Part shown: positions 7,782 to 15,740 of the stretch, piece by piece
How the letters are laid out: each line of letters begins with the position of its first letter
How positions within the stretch are numbered: the stretch's first letter is position 1
DNA from: Hellea sp964472905
Lineage (GTDB): Bacteria; Pseudomonadota; Alphaproteobacteria; Caulobacterales; Maricaulaceae
Assembly (NCBI GenBank): GCA_964472905.1
Contig: CAYYMI010000033.1
Location: forward strand, 1 to 30,255
Direction: 5' to 3'
DNA length: 30,255 nucleotides
The notes under the pieces: generated by a model
The model's input: the letters and a program-made list of their open reading frames with translations, nothing else
What the model was told of the DNA's origin: nothing
The model's database searches: none
Position numbers and translations under genes: made by a program

Positions 7782-9610
7782 GCTGACTTCCTCCTTTTAG
7801 ACAGTTTGCCTATTTCTTCGGTTAAGGCGTCTCTGACGAAGCGGAAGCCAAGAGGCTGTCCTGCATAATAGGTGATTGAGCCCAGATTTTCACGCGGCAC
7901 GCTTGTCTCTGTTAGAAGCATATTCATGAGCTGTGCATCGCGGTTTTGCTCTATGACGAAAACTTTGTCATGCTCCATGATGAAATCTTCAACAGATTGC
8001 GGGAATGGGAACGCCCTTATTCGCATGTAATCTAAATGGATACCGTCTTTAGACAGTTCTCCGCAGGCTTCTCGGACAGCGCAATCGCTACTACCAATAG
8101 CGATAACGCCATATTTGGTTTTGCTCTTGGCTTTGGTGATAATGGGCTGCGGGACATAATCCGCAGCGCTTTTATGTTTCGCGAGGAGGCGGTCAACCAC
8201 TTCCTGATATTCTTCACTAATTTCTGTATATCTGCCATATTTATTATGGCCTGACCCGCGCAGAAAATAAGCGCCTTTGGGATTTGTTCCCGGCAATGTT
8301 TTATACGGGATGTGATCGCCATCAGTATCCAGATAGCGGAAATACTCATCCATCTTGTCGAGATCGTCAGAAGATAAGACTTTGCCGCGGTCCGGCTTAT
8401 AATTTTCATCCCATGTTAGCTCATCCACCATCCAGTCATTCATTCCGATATCAAGATCGGAGAGGAAAAACACAGGTGTTTGGAAACGTTCCGCCAAATC
8501 AAAAGCATCAGCGGCCATTGTAAAACACTCGCCCGGATCAGCGGGATAGACAACAATGTGTTTTGTATCGCCATGACTGGCATAGGCTGTCAGATTGATG
8601 TCACATTGCTGGGTCCGTGTTGGCATGCCAGTCGAAGGGCCAACACGCTGAATATCAAAATAAACAAGGCCGACTTCGGAATAATAAGCAAAGCCGATAA
8701 ATTCTCCCATTAAAGACAGACCTGCGCCTGAGGTTGGCGTGAAAGCCCGCGCGCCATTCCACGCCGCACCCATCGCCATACCAGCGGCCGCCAGTTCGTC
8801 CTCGGCTTGGATAATGCAATAAAGATTTTCGCCTGTTTCCGGATGCTTTCGAAGAAGCGCGCAGTGATGGGCAAAGCTGTCCATGAGTGATGTAGACGGC
8901 GTAATCGGATACCATGATCCAAATGTTGCGCCCGCATAAACAGCCCCAAGACCCGCCGCCGTGTTACCATCTATCATGATTTTGCCTTTGGTCTTATCCA
9001 AGGCTTTGACTTTGAAAGGTAGGGGGGGGTTGTAATTGGCCTTAACGTAATCATAGCCCAGCGCGACGGCTTCGCGGTTGGCAGGGATAAGTTTTGTCTT
9101 TTTGGCAAACATGCCGTCCACAAGACCGTGAATGACTTCAACGTCCAGATTCAGAAGCGCCGCACAAGCGCCAACATAGGCCATATTTTTCATCAAGATG
9201 CGCGAGCGCGCTACCTCGAAAGCATCATTACACATGCGTGATAAAGGCACGCCAATAACCGTAATATCAGAGCGGCTCATGAAATGAGGACGCGGCCATG
9301 TGCTATCATAAAGCAATACACCGCCAGGGCTAAGCTCTGCGAGGTCGCGCTCATAGCTCTCTGGGTTCATGGCCACCATAAGGTGGACATCGCCTAATCT
9401 GCCCGCATGGCCTTCTCCTGTGACACGGATTTCATACCATGTCGGCAAGCCTTGAATGTTAGAGGGGAATATATTTTTTCCGACAACGGGTACGCCCATT
9501 CGGAATATAGTCTTCATTAAAAGTTCATTGGCTGAGGCCGAACCTGTGCCGTTGACGGTGCCAATTTTTATAACAAAATCATTGACGCCAGCTGTGAGAG
9601 CTTCGCTCAT
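7778..9610 (-). CDS. korA: 2-oxoacid:ferredoxin oxidoreductase, fused gamma/alpha subunit
   Basis: 610 residues. The N-terminal part (about 10-195) is the gamma domain, starting IKIGTVNGTGSASANELL and including the segment GEGHAGRLGDVHLMVAMNP. From about residue 210 comes the pyrimidine-binding alpha domain, with GATFGSWYPITPST (227-240), IQAEDELAAAGMAMGAAW and the highly conserved GPSTGMPTRTQQ (324-335). The C-terminal domain contains VFVIEQNRDAQL. This gamma-alpha fusion is the KorA type; no separate delta (ferredoxin) chain is present, and the neighbouring flavoprotein carries ferredoxin-like clusters instead. It overlaps both neighbours by 4 bp. All expected motifs look intact. Confidence 0.93.
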   Translation of the reverse strand: MSEALTAGVNDFVIKIGTVNGTGSASANELLMKTIFRMGVPVVGKNIFPSNIQGLPTWYEIRVTGEGHAGRLGDVHLMVAMNPESYERDLAELSPGGVLLYDSTWPRPHFMSRSDITVIGVPLSRMCNDAFEVARSRILMKNMAYVGACAALLNLDVEVIHGLVDGMFAKKTKLIPANREAVALGYDYVKANYNPPLPFKVKALDKTKGKIMIDGNTAAGLGAVYAGATFGSWYPITPSTSLMDSFAHHCALLRKHPETGENLYCIIQAEDELAAAGMAMGAAWNGARAFTPTSGAGLSLMGEFIGFAYYSEVGLVYFDIQRVGPSTGMPTRTQQCDINLTAYASHGDTKHIVVYPADPGECFTMAADAFDLAERFQTPVFFLSDLDIGMNDWMVDELTWDENYKPDRGKVLSSDDLDKMDEYFRYLDTDGDHIPYKTLPGTNPKGAYFLRGSGHNKYGRYTEISEEYQEVVDRLLAKHKSAADYVPQPIITKAKSKTKYGVIAIGSSDCAVREACGELSKDGIHLDYMRIRAFPFPQSVEDFIMEHDKVFVIEQNRDAQLMNMLLTETSVPRENLGSITYYAGQPLGFRFVRDALTEEIGKLSKRRKSA

Positions 9611-11415
9611 TCTGCGGCCTCCACAAAATCTTGGTCTCCTGCGTGCGGAATTTTGACAATCCCCTCAGCCATATCCCATGCCGCCGTCGGGCAGCGCTCT
9701 GCACATAAGCCGCAATGCAGACAAATATTCTCATCTTTAATCATGACGCGTCCTGTTAAGGGCAGGTCGCCTGAGATATAAAGAGACTGACCTTCTGGCG
9801 CATCACCTGAAGGTAAAGCTGCGCGCAGGGCATCCTCGCTTTCGGCATTGGGCGTAATGGAGAGACACTCGACGGGGCATATATCAATACAAGCATCACA
9901 TTCCGTACATTTTGGCGCGTCAAATACGGTGTGCACATCACAGTTTAAGCAGCGCTGTACCTCTGTCGCGATTTGTTCTGGCGAGAAGCCAAGCTCAACT
10001 TCAGTGTCAATTTTTTTAAATCTTTCAACAAGATCAATATGTTCCATCTTGCGGCGCTCAGACCCATCATAGGCATTAGAATAGCGCCATTCAAACATAC
10101 CCATTTTGGTGGACTTAAGATCAATTTCATCGGGTTTGCGATTTGTAAGCTCGATGCCCCGACAGTGATTTTGAATGGAGATGGCAGCTTGGTGACCATG
10201 TTCGACGGCCCATATAATGTTGAGAGGACCAAAGGCGGAGTCGCCTCCGAAAAACACGCCTTTTTTCGTCGACTCGAATGTGACTTTATCGACGATAGGA
10301 ACCTCCCATTTATCAAACTCTATGCCAGCATCCTTCTCAATCCATGGAAAGGCGTTTTCTTGGCCAATTGCTAATATGACATCTGTACAGGGGATGGTGA
10401 CTTGGCCCGTTGAGCGCTGGTCTGTAATGCGGCCATTCTCATCAATGTCATATTCCATTAAATCAAAGACCATTCCAACTAATTTGCCTTTCTCAGCGAC
10501 AAAGGCTTTGGGCGAATGATTGACGAGGATATCGACATTTTCTTCTTCAGCGTCTTCAAGTTCCCATTCGGACGCTTTGAAGAATGCGCGGGGTTTACGG
10601 GCCATAACTTTGACGGATTTTGCACCGAGGCGTAGGGATGTTCGGCAGCAATCCATGGCGGTGTTTCCAACACCAATAATCAAAACATTTTTCCCAATTT
10701 TATCGGTATGCTCAAAGGCAACGGATTCAAGCCAATCAATCCCGATGTGAATGCCCTCTTTGGCATCCCAGCGGCCAGGCAGGTCTAGGTTTTTACCTTT
10801 AGGCGCGCCTGTTCCCACAAAGACAGCGTCATAACCTTCTTCTAATAAAGAAGACATGCTTTCTACGGGGGTATTGAGTTTAAGCTCGACGCCCATATCG
10901 AGGATATATCCGAGTTCTTCCATCAGAACTTCTTCGGGTAGGCGGAAGGCTGGGATGTTAGAGCGCATCAAGCCACCAGGCTTAGAAAGCTTTTCAAAAA
11001 TCGTACATTCATAGCCAAGAGGCGCTAAATCATTGGCAACAGTAAATGAGGCTGGGCCAGCGCCAATTAAAGCAATGCGTTTGCCATTGGTTTTTTTTGG
11101 TTTCTTAGGCAGGCGGTCAGAGATATCACCTCTATGGTCGGCGGCCACGCGTTTGAGGCGGCAAATCGCAACAGCCTTTTCTTCTACGCGGGTACGTCGG
11201 CAGGCAGGTTCGCAAGGGCGGTCACAGACGCGGCCCAATATGCCAGGAAATACGTTTGAGGCGCGATTGAGCAAATAAGCTTCGCTATATTCGCCATTGG
11301 CGATGTGTCGTATGTAGGACGGCACCGGAGTATGGGCTGGACAGGCCCATTGACAGTCGACAACCTTATGAAAGTAATCGGGATTGCTGACATCCGTTGG
11401 TTTCATCTGACCCAT
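9607..11415 (-). CDS. GltD-like NAD(P)-linked FAD/Fe-S oxidoreductase with C-terminal double ferredoxin domain
   Basis: 602-residue flavoprotein, first gene of the oxidoreductase operon. Domains in order: GltD-type N-terminal Fe-S domain with cysteines at about 21, 25, 64, 68, 72 and 85; FAD-binding GAGPAS (118-123); a second Rossmann motif GVGNTAMD (248-255) for NAD(P)H; FAD contact GGDSAFG (390-396). The C-terminal 120 residues carry two CxxCxxCxxxC[P] ferredoxin motifs (C503-C513 and C565-C575) plus an extra CLNC pair. The likely job is to move electrons between KorAB and NAD(P)H, inferred from cluster content and the 4-bp overlap with korA. Start: ATG at 11413-11415, which has GGGGA 5 bases upstream; ATG at 11427 (four residues longer) and ATG at 11406 are alternatives. 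Confidence 0.9.
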   Translation of the reverse strand: MGQMKPTDVSNPDYFHKVVDCQWACPAHTPVPSYIRHIANGEYSEAYLLNRASNVFPGILGRVCDRPCEPACRRTRVEEKAVAICRLKRVAADHRGDISDRLPKKPKKTNGKRIALIGAGPASFTVANDLAPLGYECTIFEKLSKPGGLMRSNIPAFRLPEEVLMEELGYILDMGVELKLNTPVESMSSLLEEGYDAVFVGTGAPKGKNLDLPGRWDAKEGIHIGIDWLESVAFEHTDKIGKNVLIIGVGNTAMDCCRTSLRLGAKSVKVMARKPRAFFKASEWELEDAEEENVDILVNHSPKAFVAEKGKLVGMVFDLMEYDIDENGRITDQRSTGQVTIPCTDVILAIGQENAFPWIEKDAGIEFDKWEVPIVDKVTFESTKKGVFFGGDSAFGPLNIIWAVEHGHQAAISIQNHCRGIELTNRKPDEIDLKSTKMGMFEWRYSNAYDGSERRKMEHIDLVERFKKIDTEVELGFSPEQIATEVQRCLNCDVHTVFDAPKCTECDACIDICPVECLSITPNAESEDALRAALPSGDAPEGQSLYISGDLPLTGRVMIKDENICLHCGLCAERCPTAAWDMAEGIVKIPHAGDQDFVEAAE

Positions 11416-11420
11416 TAAAT

Positions 11421-11425
11421 TCCCC
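11421..11425 (-). promoter_or_regulatory. Ribosome binding site deciding the flavoprotein start
   Basis: GGGGA on the minus strand, 5 bases before the ATG at 11415. The more upstream in-frame ATG (11427) has no purine-rich element in front of it, so this site favours the shorter protein. Confidence 0.5.
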
Positions 11426-11505
11426 ATATATTAGCGCATTATGGATTAGTCAGGGATTACGCAATAAACAAGCACAATTAGGCGTAAAACTGGTATTTTT
11501 ACCTA

Positions 11506-12720
11506 TTAATTCTGTCGGGCATAGAGCTGAATGGTTTGGTGTCCTTCTCGAGCGCTAATGTCACCGCTGTCATAATATATATTTCCGCGCGTATCAGTAA
11601 TTTCCAGCTTAAGAATCGGGGCTGGAATGAAAGGATCAAAATTTGTACTGGCGGCGGCTAATGAGAAAGGTATGCGATTGCCCTGGCCTACAATAATGGT
11701 TTGTTGGGACAGAACGCGGTTTTCACCAAAAGCGCCGACGGATTTGCTTAAAGTTGCTTTTAGGCGCGCCCCAGTTGGAATGCCATTATTAGGATCATAA
11801 ACAGCCTCTCCTTGTATGATTGTTTGAGCCATTAAAGCTGGGTCAAGTTGACGACCAGCGTCAGTATTTATGCCCTGAGTAATAGCATCTAGTGTTAATT
11901 TATAATCCGAATCTGGCCCGTTATAAGGAATAGGCGTTCTTAGAACATGGGTTTTACGTCCAGCCCAATCTGTAATCCACGCTTTTAGGGATAAAGGCGT
12001 ATTTTTCTGATCTTCAGTTAGGCCTCTGTCGAGCGTGAATTGATAAGGCGGGTAGTCACGGTCTAAAAATATAGTTTTTTCGGCGGCAATCGTAATGGAT
12101 GTCCCCCCAACCAAGCCTGTTTCCAATAATTGGATCGTCAGAGTGCCGCCATTGGGTATGTGACGTTTGTCTCTGATAGAGACCTCTCCGTTGATTATTT
12201 CGAGCCCCGATATTGCGGGAATAGGTGTGTTTGTGAATGATTTGTCGGTTGCGATTAAGGTGAGTTCAGAGTGGTCGGTTCCGCGGTAGAGGGCTTCTCG
12301 CTCATTAATCATGACTCGATTGTTATTTTCATCGCGAATTTCTGCCGTAATTCTTGCAAATGTCAGGGTCTCGGTAACAGTCTCAGGCACTGCAATGATG
12401 AGCTGTAGCGGAGACTCTAACCCATTCATAAGTAATCTATTTTGTCCGAGAAGTTGGGTTTTCGTCGTTTTTCCAGAAGGATCCTTGGGTGTATGAGCCG
12501 ATAAAATGATCATGTGATTATCTAGGCTATCTGGAACATCGAAACGTATTGTGACGGGTATCGTTTCAATGGCTGCGCCGCCATATATTGGCGTTTGGCT
12601 GGGCGTGCCTTGCTTTATGATTTCTTCTAGGATCTCTCCAAGGTCTTCATATTGCGCATAGCAGGGCAGGCTTATAGCGGACGTAAAAATCAATACGATA
12701 ATTAGGCTTAAAAATTTCAC
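11506..12720 (-). CDS. Secreted protein with three YbaY/YscW-like beta-sandwich domains
   Basis: 404 residues with a type I signal peptide (hydrophobic stretch about 4-17, cleavage likely after CYA at 20-22). The cysteine is not in a good lipobox, so I do not call a lipoprotein. The rest reads as three copies of a domain like that of E. coli YbaY / YscW lipoproteins: about 55-148, 172-266 and 300-390. Repeats 2 and 3 share the pattern I.GE...-IP.G..L...L, then a Q/E-x-T-I-F/I stretch, then [PI]xxFxL, then L-x-[AL]-x-[IV]-T-D. The middle copy is the most typical, with IRDKRHIPNGGTLTIQLLET. Function unknown; periplasmic or envelope role likely. Starts at GTG (complement 12718-12720) with GGGAGGG just upstream. 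The oxidoreductase operon follows after about 90 bp. Confidence 0.75.
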   Translation of the reverse strand: MKFLSLIIVLIFTSAISLPCYAQYEDLGEILEEIIKQGTPSQTPIYGGAAIETIPVTIRFDVPDSLDNHMIILSAHTPKDPSGKTTKTQLLGQNRLLMNGLESPLQLIIAVPETVTETLTFARITAEIRDENNNRVMINEREALYRGTDHSELTLIATDKSFTNTPIPAISGLEIINGEVSIRDKRHIPNGGTLTIQLLETGLVGGTSITIAAEKTIFLDRDYPPYQFTLDRGLTEDQKNTPLSLKAWITDWAGRKTHVLRTPIPYNGPDSDYKLTLDAITQGINTDAGRQLDPALMAQTIIQGEAVYDPNNGIPTGARLKATLSKSVGAFGENRVLSQQTIIVGQGNRIPFSLAAASTNFDPFIPAPILKLEITDTRGNIYYDSGDISAREGHQTIQLYARQN

Positions 12721-12781
12721 ACAGCCCTCCCTTTAACAGTCTGAGCATAAAGGGGTGAAATTTGTTCAAATCGTGGCAAAG

Positions 12782-13426
12782 TTAAACGACTTGAGCTTCT
12801 ATTGGCTTCCATTGCGGAAATTTTTCCATAATGGCCTGAAATAGATCTGATTGAACATGAAGAGTAAGCCATTGCCGAAGTTTGGGGTAGGGCGCAGTCT
12901 TCCACCAGTCCAAATCTGTATTGGCAAATTGCCGGATGAAGGGGAATATCGCGATATCGGCGTAGCTTTGTTTATTGCCTAAAAGGTAGCTATGGTTTTC
13001 AAGCCGTTCTTCTAAGGCTTGCAAATGTTCTTCTGCGCTGTCTCGATGTGATAGATCGACGTCACCTCTGGCGGCATCATCCTTATAGCGGCTTGCGTAT
13101 TTATAGCGGTCCAAATGATGCTTAAAGGGGCCATCATTCGCATCTATAAGGTTTTTTGCGTCATCAATATTGCAGTCAAACCAATCATGAGGGTCGTTTT
13201 TCTCGAGCGCAAAGTGCATCAGCTCTAGGCTTTCTTCGATGACGTCTCCGTTGCTTTGAATAAACACTGGAACTGTTCCTTTGGGGGATACCTCAAGCAT
13301 ATGATCGGGTTTGTCGCGCAAAACGACCTCGCGGTGCTCATAATTTATTTGGCTTGCATAAAGCGCCATACGCCCGCGCATCGCATAAGGGCATCGCCGA
13401 AATGAATATAATATAGCATTTGTCAT
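12782..13426 (-). CDS. Glutathione S-transferase family protein
   Basis: 214 residues. N-terminal thioredoxin-like domain beginning AILYSFRRCPYAMRGRMAL, with a CPYA motif at the position of the catalytic residue, and the cis-proline/glutathione-binding segment KGTVPVF followed by VIEESLELM. The helical C-terminal domain includes NHSYLLGNKQSYADIAIFPF, the conserved N-capping/aspartate motif of GST folds. A cysteine-type active site suggests thiol transfer or reductive chemistry, as in omega/Grx2-like GSTs, but the substrate is unknown. The upstream 41-bp gap to the divergent membrane protein must hold both start regions. Confidence 0.85.
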   Translation of the reverse strand: MTNAILYSFRRCPYAMRGRMALYASQINYEHREVVLRDKPDHMLEVSPKGTVPVFIQSNGDVIEESLELMHFALEKNDPHDWFDCNIDDAKNLIDANDGPFKHHLDRYKYASRYKDDAARGDVDLSHRDSAEEHLQALEERLENHSYLLGNKQSYADIAIFPFIRQFANTDLDWWKTAPYPKLRQWLTLHVQSDLFQAIMEKFPQWKPIEAQVV

Positions 13427-13467
13427 AATTAGAGTTATGTTTGTTTAGCTTGAATCAAAGGTAAAAC

Positions 13468-14190
13468 ATGCAGCCGAAAATGCCTAGACTATTTTTAGTT
13501 GATGCGATGCGGGTTTTCGCAATTGTCATGATGATTGCGTTTCATTTTTGCTATGATTTACGGTATTTTGGCTGGACAACATGGGACGTGCCTGAGGGGA
13601 ATGGATGGCGTCATTGGCGCTATGTCATCTTATCGCTTTTTATCTTCACGATGGGGGCTTCTATGGGGCTCGCGACGGCCAATGGTCGAAATTACAAGAG
13701 TTTTTATAAACGCTTGGGACAAATCGCAGCTTGTGCCGCCCTTATCACGATAATGTCTCTGGTCATGTTCTCTCAAAGTTGGATTTATTTTGGGATATTA
13801 CATTTTATGGTCTTAGGGAGCTGCGTTGTTTTCCTGTTGGCGAATATGAATTGGAAGATAACAACGCTACTCGGCGTAGCGATATTAGCTGGGTTTTTCA
13901 TTGGATGGCTTCCCCGGCGTTGGCCGTTTGATTATATACCCACTCTGCCAAGTTATACGGAAGACTTTGTTCCTTTATTTCCATGGCTAGGCGTCGCCTG
14001 TTTGGGATTAGCCTTTAGTCAGTGGTTGAGGCAGTCGAAGCCAGTGTTAGAAAGGCTTTCTTTGATACGCCGTGATGATGGTTTGGGGCAGGCCATTAAT
14101 TATTCCGGTAAGCGCAGTTTGTGGATTTATATGATCCATCAACCGATATTATTTGCGATATTAATAGCTGTTGGATGGCTTGTTAAATAG
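13468..14190 (+). CDS. DUF1624/heparan-alpha-glucosaminide N-acetyltransferase-like membrane protein
   Basis: 240 residues, mostly hydrophobic, with about seven transmembrane spans. The N terminus RLFLVDAMRVFAIVMMIAFH is the hallmark of the DUF1624/HGSNAT-catalytic and OpgC-like acyltransferase superfamily, with a histidine at the end of the first span, as in the acetyl-transferring members. Late segments SGKRSLWIYMIHQP also match this family (K/RxS.-WIYxIHxP). Probably a membrane acyltransferase that modifies an envelope or exported sugar; the acceptor cannot be read from sequence. It ends in an 8-bp overlap (TTAAATAG) with trhO on the other strand. Confidence 0.85.
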   Translation: MQPKMPRLFLVDAMRVFAIVMMIAFHFCYDLRYFGWTTWDVPEGNGWRHWRYVILSLFIFTMGASMGLATANGRNYKSFYKRLGQIAACAALITIMSLVMFSQSWIYFGILHFMVLGSCVVFLLANMNWKITTLLGVAILAGFFIGWLPRRWPFDYIPTLPSYTEDFVPLFPWLGVACLGLAFSQWLRQSKPVLERLSLIRRDDGLGQAINYSGKRSLWIYMIHQPILFAILIAVGWLVK

Positions 14191-15097
14191 GCTTGCGGCC
14201 TAAGTGAACTTCGCCGCGTGTTTTGGCTAGTTCAATCTGTTTTTGGCGTTGGGCAAAGCGGTCACGCTGGGCATTACTCATTTTGTCATGACATCTTGGG
14301 CATGAAACGCCCTTAACATAAAGCGGGGAGGTTTTTTCTTCATCTGTGATAGGGTAGCGACACGCATAACATTGATCGTAATCACTTTGCTCTAGCCCAT
14401 GTTTGACAGCAACACGTTGATCAAAGACGAAACAATCGCCCTCCCAGAGGCTTTCGTCTTGGGGCTGTGTTTCAAGATATTTCAAAATCCCGCCTTTAAG
14501 GTGATACACATCATCAAATCCATTTAACTTCATGAAAGAACTTGCTTTTTCACAGCGAATTCCGCCTGTGCAAAACATGGCGACTTTAGGTTTTTTGAGT
14601 TGGTCCCGATTGTCCTCTACCCATTGAGGGAACTCTCGGAATGTCTGAGTGTCAGGATTTAATGCGCCTTTAAATGTGCCAATTTCTACTTCATAATCAT
14701 TGCGCGTATCAATCAGAACAACATCTGGATCGCTAATGAGATCGTTCCAGTCCTTCGGGTCAACATAGGTTCCAACAACATTATTAGGGTCAATGCCGTC
14801 GACGCCCATCGTTACGATTTCGCGCTTTAGACGGGTTTTCATCCGGTAAAATGGCATTTTATCAGCGCGGGACTCTTTATGTTCTAGGGCTGAAAGTCTG
14901 GGGTCTGCTTTTAGAAATTTAAGCAGCTGATGAATAGCTTCATCTGTGCCTGCTATCGTGCCATTTATACCTTCATAGGCTAATAGGAGTGTGCCTTTAA
15001 TGCTTAACATTTCACACATATCCTGTAAGGGGGCTTTGAGCTGCTCATAGTCCGACAGGCGCGTAAAATGATATAAAGCTGTGACGCAGTAAGACAT
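14183..15097 (-). CDS. trhO: Rhodanese-like tRNA uridine-34 hydroxylase
   Basis: Oxygen-dependent hydroxylation of tRNA U34 to 5-hydroxyuridine, in the cytoplasm (YceA/TrhO family). Seen: N-terminal acylphosphatase-like domain with LLLAYEGINGTIAGT, then a rhodanese domain with VVLIDTRNDYEVEIGTF and the active-site loop MFCTGGIRCEKASSF, containing the catalytic cysteine. After it comes a C-terminal CxxC...CxxC module (CYACRYPI and CPRCHDKM), which is usual in long members of the family. 304 residues, start at ATG 15097. The upstream lipoprotein ends 25 bp away on the same strand. Confidence 0.95.
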   Translation of the reverse strand: MSYCVTALYHFTRLSDYEQLKAPLQDMCEMLSIKGTLLLAYEGINGTIAGTDEAIHQLLKFLKADPRLSALEHKESRADKMPFYRMKTRLKREIVTMGVDGIDPNNVVGTYVDPKDWNDLISDPDVVLIDTRNDYEVEIGTFKGALNPDTQTFREFPQWVEDNRDQLKKPKVAMFCTGGIRCEKASSFMKLNGFDDVYHLKGGILKYLETQPQDESLWEGDCFVFDQRVAVKHGLEQSDYDQCYACRYPITDEEKTSPLYVKGVSCPRCHDKMSNAQRDRFAQRQKQIELAKTRGEVHLGRKPI

Positions 15098-15122
15098 GTT
15101 GCGCCCCTTTAAGTCCCGTATG

Positions 15123-15596
15123 CTATGGGGTCAATAACTGAGCCGTTTTTTGCGGGTCGATTTGTGGTGTGATCAATCTTTGGTAAGGTTCAAAATTCTC
15201 GATAAAATTAATCATGTTATCAGGTAAGTTCTGTTTTCTCAGGAGTGTTCCCATGGCGTCGGAAATAATTTCGGGGTCGTTACATGTAGACGCTAATGTT
15301 TTCAAGGCTTTCATCCCTGCTCCACTCGTCAATTCTTTTTCAAGTCCTTTAAACGAATTTTGTAAGGCGAGGAGTTGAAAAAAGTTAGGCGTTTTTCCTT
15401 TAGACCAGCTCTCTGCGGCTTTGGTTAAGGCCTTGATTGAACTGCCGGCTTTGCTTTCAATACTGTTGAGCGCTTTGCCCGAACGTGCACTAATCCATTG
15501 AGATGTACAAACTTCTGCTGGATCTGGCGCTGTAGCGCAGGCGGACATTGTGACAGTCGCGAGAGTTAATAATGATATTCGGATAAAATTTGTCAT
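15123..15596 (-). CDS. Small putative lipoprotein, function unknown
   Basis: 157 residues. The N terminus is a lipoprotein signal: hydrophobic LLTLATVTMSAC with an MSAC lipobox, so the mature protein would begin at C19 and sit in the envelope. The mature part is helical, Lys/Ser-rich and contains two further cysteines (C30 and C108) that could form a disulfide. I recognise no family. It is followed after 25 bp by trhO and could be co-transcribed. It is divergent from the acyl-CoA dehydrogenase, with 144 bp between them. No strong ribosome binding site in front of the ATG at 15596. Confidence 0.7.
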   Translation of the reverse strand: MTNFIRISLLTLATVTMSACATAPDPAEVCTSQWISARSGKALNSIESKAGSSIKALTKAAESWSKGKTPNFFQLLALQNSFKGLEKELTSGAGMKALKTLASTCNDPEIISDAMGTLLRKQNLPDNMINFIENFEPYQRLITPQIDPQKTAQLLTP

Positions 15597-15670
15597 GAAT
15601 CGCTATAACCTGCAGGCAAAAGGCATTCAAACTCTAATAACACTGCTAAATCAGTGATAATCATAAATTT

Positions 15671-15690
15671 ATATGCAAACAGTTGCATAT
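15671..15690. promoter_or_regulatory. Palindromic operator candidate ATATGCAA-N4-TTGCATAT before the acyl-CoA genes
   Basis: Perfect 8-bp inverted repeat (15671-15678 and 15683-15690) around ACAG, 50 bases before the dehydrogenase ATG and in the divergent gap with the lipoprotein gene. A near copy stands before the TonB-dependent receptor. The right arm (TTGCAT) could act as a -35 element with a weak -10 near 15706-15712, so a bound repressor would block the promoter. Confidence 0.6.
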
Positions 15691-15740
15691 GGTTGGCTGA
15701 GAAGGCATATCTCAAAGAAAACAATACTATTGGGTGAGCA

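Noticed and set aside
8655..8970. Overlapping 86-residue minus-strand frames inside korA
   Set aside because: Both are shifted frames inside the well-conserved korA coding region, with Arg/Ser/Leu-rich noise composition.
11428..11505. Terminator between the YbaY-like gene and the flavoprotein operon (GGTA-AAAA-TACC)
   Set aside because: Only a 4-bp AT-rich stem; too weak to support.
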